A stretch of DNA of 64,000 bases, from NCBI RefSeq assembly GCF_014189455.1, contig NZ_CP050296.1, forward strand, positions 3,902,001 through 3,966,000, read 5' to 3'. The translations under genes and the position numbers were made by a program. This DNA is from Mesorhizobium huakuii (lineage in GTDB: Bacteria; Pseudomonadota; Alphaproteobacteria; Rhizobiales; Rhizobiaceae). The notes under the pieces were generated by a model, which was not told the origin of the DNA, made no database searches, and worked only from the letters and a program-made list of their open reading frames with translations. Each line of letters opens with the position of its first letter. Position 1 is the first letter of the stretch. Positions 16,827 through 27,292 of this stretch are shown one piece after another.

Positions 16827-19357
16827 GTGACAGTTGAGCCGCGCCTTGCCGAGCAGAATGCCGCCATTGCCCTGCCCGAGCCATTCCTCAGATGGTTCGG
16901 GGAAAAGGGCTGGTCGCCGCGCGCCCATCAGATCGAATTGCTGGCGAAGGCTCAAAGCGGGCAATCGGTATTGCTGATCGCGCCGACCGGAGCCGGCAAG
17001 ACGCTGGCCGGCTTCCTGCCCTCACTGACCGAACTAGCCGTCAGGCCAAGGCGCAAACCCGGCCAGGCGCATCGTGGCATCCACACGCTCTACATCTCGC
17101 CGCTCAAGGCGCTGGCCGTCGACATCGAGCGCAATCTCGGCAAGCCGGTGGAGGAGATCGGACTGCCCGTCACCATCGAGACGCGCACCGGCGACACGCC
17201 TTCCCACAAGCGCCAGCGGCAGAAACTGGTTCCGCCCGACATCCTGCTCACCACGCCTGAGCAACTGGCGCTGCTGATCGCCGCCCCCGACGCCAGGCGC
17301 TTCTTCGAGGATCTGCGCTATGTCGTGCTCGACGAACTGCATTCGCTGGTGACGTCGAAACGCGGCCATCTCTTGGCGCTCGGCCTGGCGCGGCTGCGCA
17401 ACTACGTGCCCGGCCTGCAGACGATCGGCCTGTCGGCGACGGTGGCCGAGCCGGACGAGTTGCGGCGCTGGCTGGTCAGCCAGAATCCGGCAGGCGGAAT
17501 GGCTGGGCTGATCACTGTGGCGGGCGGGGCGAAACCGGACATTTCGATCCTGGACTCGCGCGAACGCGTCCCGTGGTCCGGCCATTCCGCCCGCTACGCC
17601 ATTCCCGAAATTTACGAGGCGATCAAACGCCATCGCACCACGCTTCTGTTCGTCAACACCCGCAGCCAGGCCGAACTGCTGTTCCAGGAATTGTGGCGGG
17701 CCAACGAGGATTCGCTGCCGATTGCCTTGCATCACGGCTCGCTCGATGTCGGCCAGCGCCGGCGGGTTGAAAAGGCGATGGGTGAGAATGCGCTGCGGGC
17801 CATTGTCGCGACCTCGACGCTCGATCTCGGCATCGACTGGGGCGATGTCGACCTGGTCGTGCATGTCGGCGCGCCGAAGGGCGCCAGCCGGCTGGCGCAG
17901 CGCATCGGCCGGGCCAACCACCGCATGGATGAGCCGTCCAAGGCGATCCTCATCCCGGCCAACCGTTTCGAGGTGCTGGAATGCCGGGCAGCGCTCGATG
18001 CCAACTATCTCGGCGCGCAGGACACGCCGCCTTTGATCACCGGCGCTCTCGACGTGCTGTCGCAGCATGTGCTCGGCGTCGCCTGCGGCGCACCCTTCGA
18101 CGCCGACCATCTGTTCGAAGAGGTGCGCGGTGCCGCCCCTATGCCGCGCTGGCGCGCGAGACGTTCGACCGCGTCGTAGATTTCGTCGCCACCGGTGGCT
18201 ATGCGCTGAAGAACTACGAGCGTTACGCGCGTATCCGCAAGACCAAGGACGGCCTGTGGCGCGTCTCAAATCCGCGCATCGCGCAGCAATACCGCCTGAA
18301 CGTCGGCACCATCGTCGAGATGCCGGAGCTCAATGTCCGCTATGTCAGGCAGGGCCGCGGCATGGCCGGGCGCGGCGGGCCGGTGCTGGGCAAGATCGAG
18401 GAGTATTTCGCCGAAACGCTGCGCCCCGGCGACAATTTCCTGTTCGCCGGCAAGGTGCTGCGCTTCGAAGGCATCCGCGAGAACGAATGCGTCGTCTCCA
18501 ACGGTGCCGGCGCCAACATCATCGTGCCGTCCTATGCCGGCGGCAAGTTTCCGCTCTCGACCTATCTGGCCGACCAGGTGCGCGGCATGCTGGCCGAAAG
18601 CGACCGCTGGCAGGCGTTGCCCGAACAGGTCGCCGACTGGCTGCGGCTGCAGAAGGAAAAGTCGGTGCTGCCCAAGCGCGGCGACCTTCTGGTCGAGACC
18701 TTTCCGCGCGGCAACCGCCACTATATGGTCGCTTATCCCTTTGAAGGCAGGCTGGCGCACCAGACGCTCGGCATGCTGTTAACGCGGCGGCTGGAGCGGG
18801 CGAACGCCCGGCCGCTCGGCTTTGTCGCCACCGACTATTCGCTGGCCATCTGGGCGCTGGACGACATGGCCGCTCTGTTCAAGGCCAGGAAGCCGTCGCT
18901 GGCCGCCCTGTTCGACGAGGACATGCTGGGCGACGATCTCGAGGCCTGGCTGAATGACAGCTGGATGCTGAAGCGCACCTTCCGCACCTGCGCTGTCATC
19001 GCCGGGCTGATCGAGAAGCGCTTTCCGGGCCAGGAGAAGAGCGGCAGGCAGGTGACGGTCTCGGCCGACCTGATCTATGATGTGCTGCGCAGCCACGAAC
19101 CGGATCACATCCTGCTGCAGGCGACGCGCACTGATGCGTCGGCCGGGCTGCTCGATGTCAGCAGACTTGCCGAGATGCTTTCGCGTGTCCGCGGTCGAAT
19201 CATGCATAAGCATCTCGAGCAGATTTCGCCGCTGGCTGTGCCGATCATGCTGGAGATCGGCAAGGAATCGGTGAATGGCGGCGCCAATGAATCCCTGCTC
19301 ATGGAAGCCGCCGACCTGGTCGAAGAGGCCATGGGCCGAGGTGAGGAACGAAGGTAG
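16827..19357 (+). pseudogene. Lhr-type, ligase-associated DEXH-box DNA helicase, 1-nt frameshift
   Basis: A large superfamily-2 helicase. Walker A LIAPTGAGKT is at about residue 55, the DELH box VLDELHSL at about 168, SATVAEPDELRRW follows, and motif VI is QRIGRANHRM. The frame breaks at the four-C run 18136-18139: one more C joins HLFEEVRGAAP to YAALARETFDRVVDF. Repaired, the protein has about 843 residues, normal for the ligase-associated helicase family. These proteins occur beside PdeM and an ATP-dependent ligase in rhizobial DNA-repair clusters. Only PdeM follows here, 3 bp away. A GTG at 16827 gives the expected N-terminus (MTVEPRLAEQ). Confidence 0.85.
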
Positions 19358-19360
19358 AGG

Positions 19361-20076
19361 ATGAATTTCTCGCTGACACGCGCATCGCTGATTGCCGAGG
19401 CCGATTTGGTCGGTATCGCCGGCGAGCGCGCGGTCTGCGATCCGCGCGGCGTGCTCTTTTTCCTGAGCTCAGGCTGTTGGCGGTCTCCGATCTGCATCTG
19501 GAAAAAGGGTCGTCGCTGGCGCGGCGCGGCACGCTGATCCCGCCCTACGACACCGGCGCGACGTTGCTCAGACTGCAGGCCGTCATATCGGACTACCAGC
19601 CGTCGATCGTCATCAGCCTTGGCGACTCTTTTCATGATGGCGGCGGCGCAGAGCGCATGCACGCGAGTTTTCGCGAGCGGCTGGAAGCGCTGATGGCGGG
19701 CCGCGACTGGTTCTGGGTCGCCGGCAATCATGATCCGGAAGCGCCGGCGGATCTGCCCGGGGAAACCGTGCGGGAATTGGCCATCGGCCCACTGCTATTC
19801 CGGCATGAGCCGTCGAAAGTGCGTGTCGAGGGCGAGATATCGGGCCATCTGCATCCCTGCGCGCGCATTGTGCAGCGCGGCCGTTCGGTGCGCCGGCGTT
19901 GCTTCGCGGGCGATGGCGGGCGGATGATTATGCCGGCCTTCGGCGCCTATACCGGTTCGCTCAACGTCCTCGATCGCGCCTATGCCGGGCTGTTCCGGCT
20001 GGAAACGTTGATGGCCTACATGCTTGGCGCCGACCGCATCTTCGCCATCTCCCGCTCGATGCTGCGGCCGGGCTGA
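19361..20076 (+). pseudogene. pdeM: PdeM-type ligase-associated metallophosphoesterase, 1-nt frameshift
   Basis: The ATG at 19361 reads MNFSLTRASLIAEADLVGIAGERAVCDPRGVLFF, then the frame shifts. One missing base at 19457-19463 (T5-C2 run) links this to PELRLLAVSDLHLEKGSSLARRG. The metal-binding motifs SDLHLEKG, SLGDSFHD, VAGNHDPEAP and GEISGHLHP define a calcineurin-like phosphoesterase. Repaired length is 238 residues, as in PdeM (ligase-associated DNA damage response endonuclease). It follows the Lhr-type helicase by 3 bp, the usual arrangement. Confidence 0.85.
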
Positions 20077-20078
20077 CC

Positions 20079-21015
20079 TCAACGTCCGTAGTACAGGGTC
20101 ACCGTGTGCTTCGCCTCGGCGAAGAACAGCCAGCGTTCGACCAGCATCCCGGCGAACTGGACGATCGCGGCAAGCACCGACGGCACCATCGAATAAGGCC
20201 AGGGCAGGGCAAAGGTGGCAGCGAGCAGCAGGACGGGCAGGGCGAAGGCCAATCCCTGTGTGAGCATGCGCAGCTTGGCACTGTGCTTGCGCGCGATGCG
20301 AAAGCCCATTTCCTTGAGCAGGTAGTTTTCCTCGGTATGCGGCCACTCCAGCGACCGCACAGTGCCGCCGGCCAGCCCCGTCGCGGTGTTGGCAGTGGTC
20401 GGAATCTCGAGCCGGTCATTGTAGCGCCAGGTCGCGAGCTTCCAGCCCCAGCCGGCAAGGGTGGCGAGCAGCGAGAACGCCAATACGGCCATCGAGGCGA
20501 CACCAAAACCTTGCAGCAGCGCGTTCAACAGAACACTGCCGGTCATGGTCGCGAAAATAAGATAAGCCGGCAAAGTATAGCGGCTGTGCCACTGGGCGAT
20601 CGGCTTCAGCGAGGCGTAGATCATGCCGGTGGTGCAGACCGTGACGATCGCACCGATGGCGGCCAGCAATCCGGCAATGGCCACCCAGCTGCCATTGCGG
20701 CCAAAGAACACCCAGCCGATGCCGAACAGCCCGGCCGGGATGAAGGTGATGACCGAGGCCAAGCCTTCGCGCGACAGCCATGAACTGCGCCACTGCGAGA
20801 ACGCCCGCCAGGCGCGCTCCGGCCTGCCGAGATGGCCGGTCGAGGACAACAATCCCGCTGCGATCAAACCGAGCGCCAGCCCCAGGCCGACGATACCCAG
20901 CCAGAAGTCGGCGGGGATGATCTGGAAACCACCGAAAATGCCAAGCAGCGCCAGCGAGGCCATAGCCTGCACCCGTGGCGGTGGTGAAGAAGACGACGGA
21001 GAAGGCTGGATGCAT
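20079..21015 (-). pseudogene. soeC: SoeC/DmsC-like membrane anchor of sulfite dehydrogenase, 1-nt insertion
   Basis: The minus-strand ATG at 21015 reads MHPAFSVVFFTTATGAGYGL, the standard DmsC/SoeC N-terminus. The rest (LALLGIFGGFQIIPADFW onward) is one base further on. Removing one base near 20956 gives GYGLLALLGIFGG. Repaired, the protein has 311 residues and about eight TM helices (PF04976). It anchors the molybdoenzyme and its Fe-S subunit to the cytoplasmic membrane and passes electrons to quinone. It starts 3 bp after soeB. Confidence 0.83.
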
Positions 21016-21018
21016 GGG

Positions 21019-21753
21019 CTAGTTCGAAAGCATGCGATCGACCCAGCCGAGGAAGCCGCCTTCGGCCCGCACCGGCTCCAGCGCCTTTGCTGGCACCGAT
21101 GCGGCGCGTTGCGTGTGGGCGCGCGGCGGTAGGTATTTGTTGGTCGGGTGATAGCCGAGTTCTGGCATCAGGTCGACGCCGCCGCGCTCCGCCACCAGTT
21201 GCGAGACGGCCGACTGGGGATCGCCGAGATCGCCGAAATGCCGGGCGCTGGTCGGGCAGGCGGCGACGCAGGCCGGCACCCGGTCTTCCTCGGCCAGATT
21301 ATCGTTGTAGATGCGGTCGACGCATAGCGTGCATTTCTTCATCACGCCGACATCGGTGTCGAATTCGCGCGCGCCATAGGGGCAGGCCCAGCTGCACAAT
21401 TTGCAGCCGATGCACTTGTCCTCGTCGATCAGCACGATGCCGTCCGAGGCCCGCTTGTAGGACGCGCCGGTCGGGCAGACGGTGACGCAGGCCGGCGTGT
21501 CGCAATGCAGACAGGAGCGCGGGAAGTTCACCGTGCGCCCGCCCATCTCGGTGGTGTGTTCGTAGCTGTGCACGCGGTTGAACCAGACGCCGTCGACATG
21601 GCCGCCATAGGGGTCGATGTCGGTCAGCGGCGCCATGTGGCCGCCGGTGTTCCATTCCTTGCAGGCGGTGACGCAGGCCTGGCAGCCAACGCAGGTGTCG
21701 AGATCGATGACGAGACCAAGTTTCTTGTCGGTATGGGCGGGAAGGCAGGTCAT
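21019..21753 (-). CDS. soeB: SoeB/DmsB-like 4Fe-4S electron-transfer subunit
   Basis: 244 residues with four cysteine clusters of the DmsB type: CVGCQACVTAC, CLHCDTPACVTVCP, CIGCKLCSWACPYG, then CTLCVDRI and ACVAACP. It wires the molybdenum subunit to the membrane anchor. No Tat or Sec signal is present, so it sits on the cytoplasmic side. It overlaps the end of soeA by ATGA, which implies coupled translation. Confidence 0.88.
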   Translation of the reverse strand: MTCLPAHTDKKLGLVIDLDTCVGCQACVTACKEWNTGGHMAPLTDIDPYGGHVDGVWFNRVHSYEHTTEMGGRTVNFPRSCLHCDTPACVTVCPTGASYKRASDGIVLIDEDKCIGCKLCSWACPYGAREFDTDVGVMKKCTLCVDRIYNDNLAEEDRVPACVAACPTSARHFGDLGDPQSAVSQLVAERGGVDLMPELGYHPTNKYLPPRAHTQRAASVPAKALEPVRAEGGFLGWVDRMLSN

Positions 21754-24677
21754 TCGGCGGCTTCCCTGTTCATGCGGAATTCGGCGCCGAAGCGAAGGAT
21801 GTCGGGCGCGGGTTCGAAGTGCGGCAACTGCTGAAAACGCTCGAATTGCGGCTCGGCGAAGCCGGCTTCCTCATCAGCGCATTTGACGATGCGCACGCGC
21901 AGGTCGAACCACGCCGCTTGTCCCGTGACCGGGTCGGAATTCGAATAGCGCTTGCCCTGCGCATCGGCCGAGGTCTGGTCGCCGATGATGTGGTTGAGCA
22001 GGAAGCCGCGATTGCTCTCGGCGGCATCGTCCTTCAGCCCCCAGCTGCCGCGTCTCTTGCCGATCGCGTTCCAGGTCCAGACCGTGCTTTCGTTCACCCC
22101 GTCGACCAGGTTGATCTGCCCCTTCACCCGGCCATTGATGCTTTCGATCCACACCCAGTCGTCATCGACGAGACCGAGGCTGATCCCGGTGCGGTGATGC
22201 ACGAACAGCCTGTTCTGGCTGGTAATCTGCCGCAGCCACGCATTCTGCGAACCCCAGGAATGATACATGTGCATCGGCCGCTGCGTCAGCGCGTGCAGCG
22301 GGTATTTATGCAGGTCGACAGCCGCTTCCTCGAAGGGCACGTACCAGAACGGCAGTGGGTCCATGTAGGTATCGATGCGCTGGCGCTCGCTCTCGGGTGG
22401 TACCACCCGGCCATGGCCGCGCGCGGCGAGCCGAAAGCGTTGCAACGGCTCGGAGTAGAGCTGGAAGACGATCGGCTCGGCTTTCGGGATAAAGCCCATC
22501 TGCACCGCGAAATCGAGATAGGAGCGGTTGGCCATCTTGTAGTAGCGCTGGTCCTCGGCGAAATCGTGATGCCAGAAGCCGCCATTGTCGATGTAGCGCT
22601 GCAACTGATCCGGGTTGGCCTCGCCCTTGCCAATCGACGTCCCGTCCTTGCCGCGCCAACCGGCCAGCGGGCCGATGCCTGATGTGCGCTCGTGATTGAC
22701 GATGTAGTCGGCATAGTCGGTATACTTGGCCGATCCGTCATCATTCACAAAGCCGGGCAGGCCGAGCCGCGCACCGAGTTCGATCAGCACCGACTGGAAC
22801 GGCCTGACGTCGCGATCGGGCTCGACCACGGGATGGCGGATGGCATCGCCCGGCCCGTCGGCATGGCTGATCGGCCGGTCGAGCAGGCTGATGCAATCGT
22901 GCCGTTCGAGATAGGTGGTGTCGGGCAGCACAAGGTCGGCGAACGGTACTGTCTCGGAATAATAGGCGTCGGAATAGACGATGAAGGGGATTTTGTAATT
23001 GCCCGCCTCGTCGCTGTCGGTCAGCATGGCAATGGTCTCGACGGTGTTCATCGAGGAATTCCAGGCCATGTTCGACATGTACATCATCAGCGTGTCGATC
23101 TTGTAGGGATCGCCCGCAGAGGCATTGCGGATGACAGTGTGCATCAGGCCATGCGCGGCGAGCGGCGCGTCCCAGGAATAGGCCTTGTCTATGCGGGTTG
23201 GCGTGCCGTCTTCATCGACCAGCAGATCGTCCGGCCCACAGACAAAGCCGAGCGGGATGCCGTCCAGCGGCGTCATTGGCTTGACCGTCTTGCCCCCGGG
23301 TTTCGGGCCCGGCGGCGCCGACCGGGGATAGGGCGGCTTGAAACGGAAGCCGCCCGGGGCATCCACCGTGCCCAGAAGCACCTGCAGCAGGTGGATGGCG
23401 CGGCAAGTGTGAAAACCGTTCGAGTGGGCGGAGATGCCGCGCATGGCATGCATCGAAACCGGCCGACCCTTGATGGTCTCGTGCCGGCGCCCGGCCCAAT
23501 CGGTCCATGCGATAGGCAATTCGATCGTCTGTTCGAAGGCGACATGGGCAAGTTCTGCGGCAATCCGGCGGATCGTATCGGCTGGAATGCCGCAGCGCTC
23601 CGCGACCGCAGCCGGCGCATAGCTGTCATCGAGGTAGCGGTCGGCGATTAGCTGGAACACCGGCGTGCAACGGCGGCCGGCGACTTCAAAGCTGCCGGTC
23701 AGCGCCGGCTTCGCCTCCGGGTCGATTGCCTTGGTGGACGTCTTCGCCACCCTGTCCCAGGCCAGCGGATTGCCGTCGCCATCGCGCACGAACAGCCCGT
23801 CGTCTGATGCGCCGGGCTCCTGCACGACGAGGACATGGGCGTTGGTGTAGCGGAGCAAATAGTCGAGATCGACGCGTCCGGCTTTCAGCAATTCGTGAAT
23901 GAGCGCGAAGACGAACAGGCCGTCGGTACCGGGCCGGATGCCGATCCAGTCGTCGGCAATCGCATTGTAGCCGGTGCGGCACGGATTGATCGACACCACC
24001 TTGGCGCCGCGTGCCTTGAGTTTTCCCAGCCCGATCTTGATCGGGTTGGAATCATGGTCCTCGGCAACGCCGAACAGCATGAAATATCTCGTGTTGTCCC
24101 AGTCGGGCTCGCCGAACTCCCAGAACGAGCCGCCGATCGTGTAAAGCCCTCCGGCCGCCATGTTGACCGAACAGAAGCCGCCATGGGCGGCGAAGTTCGG
24201 CGTACCGAACTGGCTCGCCCACCAGCCAGTGAGAGATTGCGACTGGTCGCGCCCAGTAAAGAAGGCGAGTTTCTTGGGATCGGTCCGGCGGATGGCAGAT
24301 AACCGTTCGGTGGCGATCGAGAATGCTTCTTCCCACTCGATCTCATGGAATTCGCCCGAGCCGCGCGGGCCGCTGCGCAGCAATGGCTTCTTCAGCCGGG
24401 CCGGGCTGTAGTGCTGCATGATGCCGGAACTGCCCTTGCCGCAGATCACGCCGCGGTTGACCGGATGGTCCTTGTTGCCGTTGATGTAGCGGACCTTGCC
24501 ATCCTTGATGTGCACGTCGATGCCGCAGCGGCAGGCGCACATGTAGCAGGTCGTCTTGGCGATGCTGTCCGAAACGCTTGGCGATGTGTCGACGCCGTCG
24601 CCTTCATCGGGCGCGCGCGTGTCGGCAAGCGGGCGTTGCGATGGTGCCGAATTCGCGCCGCGCGGTGGGTGGATCAT
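21750..24677 (-). CDS. soeA: SoeA-type sulfite dehydrogenase (quinone), molybdopterin subunit
   Basis: 975 residues of the DMSO-reductase superfamily. A 4Fe-4S motif lies at Cys44-x2-Cys47-x3-Cys51 with Cys79. Molybdopterin regions follow (HGGFCSVNMAAGGLYTIGGSFWEFGEPDW, and NPCRTGYNAIADDWIGIRPGTDG). The N-terminus lacks a Tat signal, so the enzyme is cytoplasmic, as known for SoeABC of purple sulfur bacteria and Ruegeria. The family assignment rests on the overall sequence, the three-gene order and the missing Tat signal; a polysulfide- or DMSO-reductase-type relative remains possible. The start has no clear ribosome site. Confidence 0.75.
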   Translation of the reverse strand: MIHPPRGANSAPSQRPLADTRAPDEGDGVDTSPSVSDSIAKTTCYMCACRCGIDVHIKDGKVRYINGNKDHPVNRGVICGKGSSGIMQHYSPARLKKPLLRSGPRGSGEFHEIEWEEAFSIATERLSAIRRTDPKKLAFFTGRDQSQSLTGWWASQFGTPNFAAHGGFCSVNMAAGGLYTIGGSFWEFGEPDWDNTRYFMLFGVAEDHDSNPIKIGLGKLKARGAKVVSINPCRTGYNAIADDWIGIRPGTDGLFVFALIHELLKAGRVDLDYLLRYTNAHVLVVQEPGASDDGLFVRDGDGNPLAWDRVAKTSTKAIDPEAKPALTGSFEVAGRRCTPVFQLIADRYLDDSYAPAAVAERCGIPADTIRRIAAELAHVAFEQTIELPIAWTDWAGRRHETIKGRPVSMHAMRGISAHSNGFHTCRAIHLLQVLLGTVDAPGGFRFKPPYPRSAPPGPKPGGKTVKPMTPLDGIPLGFVCGPDDLLVDEDGTPTRIDKAYSWDAPLAAHGLMHTVIRNASAGDPYKIDTLMMYMSNMAWNSSMNTVETIAMLTDSDEAGNYKIPFIVYSDAYYSETVPFADLVLPDTTYLERHDCISLLDRPISHADGPGDAIRHPVVEPDRDVRPFQSVLIELGARLGLPGFVNDDGSAKYTDYADYIVNHERTSGIGPLAGWRGKDGTSIGKGEANPDQLQRYIDNGGFWHHDFAEDQRYYKMANRSYLDFAVQMGFIPKAEPIVFQLYSEPLQRFRLAARGHGRVVPPESERQRIDTYMDPLPFWYVPFEEAAVDLHKYPLHALTQRPMHMYHSWGSQNAWLRQITSQNRLFVHHRTGISLGLVDDDWVWIESINGRVKGQINLVDGVNESTVWTWNAIGKRRGSWGLKDDAAESNRGFLLNHIIGDQTSADAQGKRYSNSDPVTGQAAWFDLRVRIVKCADEEAGFAEPQFERFQQLPHFEPAPDILRFGAEFRMNREAAE

Positions 24678-24895
24678 GGGCCGGTGGTGCCGGCGCGGCC
24701 GGCGGACTTGGCGCGTGTCTTCGGCCCGGGGCCGCGCATGTAATGCTCTTCAGGGTGATAGCGATCGCCGGCCAGCCGCCGCCTTATGCCACGGGCCCAA
24801 TGGGCAAGCATGGATCTGAACCGCCCGATCATTTTATACGCTGCGACCTGATGGCCAATTTTTTCTAACTTCACCTGAAAAAGTAGAATAAAGCT

Positions 24896-24936
24896 ATCGA
24901 TCCGTCTAATCAGTTGTTCTTGTAAATTCGATCGAT
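24896..24936. promoter_or_regulatory. inverted repeat in the soeA-lysR intergenic region (candidate LysR operator)
   Basis: ATCGATC at 24896-24902 is mirrored by GATCGAT at 24930-24936, in an AT-rich part of the 277-bp gap between the divergent soeABC and lysR genes. The position suits a LysR-type operator that controls both promoters. The arms are short, so this is tentative. Confidence 0.35.
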
Positions 24937-24954
24937 AATGGTTCTTAATGCGCC

Positions 24955-25847
24955 ATGACCCTGGATCAGTTGCGCATTTTCGTCGCCGTCGCCGAGCGCG
25001 GCCACATGACCAAGGCGGCGGAGCTTTTGGGCATTTCCCAATCGGCGGCATCGGCCGCCATCCGCGCGCTTGAGGAGCAGCATGGCGTCCATCTGTTCAA
25101 CCGCGTCGGCCGCAACATCGAGCTTGCCCAGACGGGCCACCGGTTCCTGCCGGAGGCCAAGGCCGTGCTGGAGCGAGCCGCCGCCGCCCGCAATGTGCTG
25201 GAACATGTCTCGCAGACGGTCGCCGGCAGTCTCTCCATCGCCGCCAGCCTGACCATCGCCAGCTACTGGCTGCCGCGCCGGCTGGCGTCCTTCCACGAGG
25301 CCTACCCGCGGTGCGGCTGAGCGTCAGCATCGGCAACACAAGGCAGGTCGAGGCCAGCGTGCTGGATGGAACCGCCGATCTCGGCCTGGTCGAGGGGCGC
25401 ACCGAATCCGACATATTGCGCCGCGCCAAGGTCGACACCGACCGGCTGATGCTGGTCGTTGCCAGTTCCCATCCCGAGATCGTCGAAACCGCGCCGGGTT
25501 GTCCCGACATCAGGGGCCTGCGCTGGATCATCCGCGAAGGCGGTTCGGGCACGCGCGAGGTGCTTGAGGATCTGGCGCGGCGTGAGGGGATTTCGCTTGC
25601 CGATCTGCAAGTATTCCTGGTGCTGCCCAGCAACGAGGCGGTTCGCCAGGCGGTCGAGGCGGGTGCCGGCGCCACCATCATTTCGGAACTCGTCGTCGGA
25701 CGCGCCGTCGCCGAAGGCACCCTGCGCTCCGTGCCACTCGAACTGCCGAAACGCGACTTCGCCATGATCACGCACCGCGATCGCCAGGCAAGCCTCGCCC
25801 AGATGGCGCTCAAGGCACATCTGGGTGCGTCAGCAGATCATGGATAA
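24955..25847 (+). pseudogene. LysR-family regulator divergent from soeABC, 1-nt frameshift
   Basis: The first part reads MTLDQLRIFVAVAERGHMTKAAELLGISQSAASAAIRALEEQHGVHLFNRVGR, a textbook LysR helix-turn-helix. It ends early at SFHEAYPRCG. The effector domain (RLSVSIGNTRQVEASVLDGTADLGLVEG onward) is in the frame one base back. One missing base at about 25306-25311 gives EAYPAVRLSVSIGN. Repaired, 297 residues, CysL-like. By position it probably controls soeABC in response to a sulfur compound. Confidence 0.85.
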
Positions 25848-25862
25848 GGGAGCGCGGTCGGA

Positions 25863-27119
25863 TTAGCCGAACTTGCGCTGGGCGTCCAGCGCCAGGCCAA
25901 GGCCGACCGAGCCGAACATGTCGCCGTCGATGACAGATGCCTGCGGCACCAGCGACAGGATTTCCCGTCTGGCCAGCGGTATAGCGGTCGAGCCGCCGGT
26001 CAGGAACACCGAGGTGATGTCGGATGGCTTGCCCCCGGCGTCGCGGATGGTCTCAGCCACCGTAGCGGTGACCCGTTCGATGTCCCTGGCGATGGTGGCG
26101 TCCAGCCCGTCGCGCGTGATCCCGGCGGCGAACTCCACGTCGGATAGCCTCACCGCGACTTCGGCCGATGATAGGTCGGTCAGCTCGATCTTGGCCTTTT
26201 CGACCAATGCCGCCAGCGCGTGCCCATAGCGATGCTCGACAATGTGGATGAAGCGGTCGACAAGATCGGCGCGCCCGGCCTCGTAGCGGATCTGGCGCAG
26301 ATGCGTCATCGCCTTGGCGGTGTAGACCAGATTGATGCGCTGCCATGTGGCAAGATCGATGAAATAGCTTGCCGGCAAATTGCGCTTGCCGTCCTTGGTC
26401 GGGGTCAAATAGCCGAGCTGCGGCATGACATGGGCGATGCTGAGCAGCCGGTCGAAATCCGTACCGCCGATATGCACACCCCGGCTGGCCAGGATATCGT
26501 CCTTGCGGTCGAGGGATCGGACACGCTCCGGCGAGACGCGCACCACCGAAAAGTCAGACGTGCCGCCGCCCATGTCGATGATCAGCGCCAGCTCCTCGCG
26601 CGTCACCCTCTGCTCGTAGTCGAGCGCTGCGGCGATCGGCTCGAACTGGAAGGCAATGTGCTTGAAGCCCTGGGCGTGCGCCGCCTTTTCCAGGTCGCTC
26701 TGGGCATTGGCGTCGGCTTGCGCATCGTCGTCGACGAACTGTACCGGGCGGCCGAGCACCACGGTCTCGACCAGATCGCCGCCGTCTTCCTCCAGCTTCT
26801 TCCTGAGATGCCCGAGGAACAGGCCGATGATTTCCATGAAGCCGATCGAACGCGCCTTGATGCGCGTCTTTTCATGCGCCAGCGAGCTGCCGAGCACGCT
26901 CTTGAGCGAGCGCATCAGCCGGCCTTCCACACTGTCCGTGTAGTTTGCGATGGCCCGGCGGCCAAAACAGATGCGGCCATCCTCGAAATTGAAGAACACC
27001 GCACTGGGCAGTGTGACCTGGTTGTCTTCGAGCGCGACGAGGTGGGGCTGTCCGTTGCGGACCACGCCGACCGTGGAGTTCGAAGTGCCGAAGTCGATAC
27101 CGGCGAATGCTGGTCGCAA
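25863..27119 (-). CDS. yegD: Hsp70-family chaperone-like protein (YegD type)
   Basis: 418 residues. The actin/Hsp70 ATPase fold is complete: phosphate-1 motif GIDFGTSNSTVGVV, phosphate-2 motif LIIDMGGGTSDFSVV and adenosine motif FLTGGSTAIPLARR. There is no C-terminal substrate-binding domain, which marks the YegD-like subgroup. The start is a TTG at 27119, supported by AGGAGG 7-12 nt upstream and the conserved MRPAFAGIDFG start. It converges on the lysR gene. Confidence 0.88.
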   Translation of the reverse strand: MRPAFAGIDFGTSNSTVGVVRNGQPHLVALEDNQVTLPSAVFFNFEDGRICFGRRAIANYTDSVEGRLMRSLKSVLGSSLAHEKTRIKARSIGFMEIIGLFLGHLRKKLEEDGGDLVETVVLGRPVQFVDDDAQADANAQSDLEKAAHAQGFKHIAFQFEPIAAALDYEQRVTREELALIIDMGGGTSDFSVVRVSPERVRSLDRKDDILASRGVHIGGTDFDRLLSIAHVMPQLGYLTPTKDGKRNLPASYFIDLATWQRINLVYTAKAMTHLRQIRYEAGRADLVDRFIHIVEHRYGHALAALVEKAKIELTDLSSAEVAVRLSDVEFAAGITRDGLDATIARDIERVTATVAETIRDAGGKPSDITSVFLTGGSTAIPLARREILSLVPQASVIDGDMFGSVGLGLALDAQRKFG

Positions 27120-27292
27120 AGCAGCCTCCTGTCATTGGCGGCAGGCAGCGGATCGGCGCTCGCGCGAGAAGCGTGCGCTGTGGTTCCGGGCGACCGGACC
27201 GCTCTGCCGAATTGAATTGTGCGTGCTTGCCCGTTGGGCGGGGAGGTGCGGTCTATAGCATGATGCGGAAAAGGGAAACCCCTTTTGGACGC

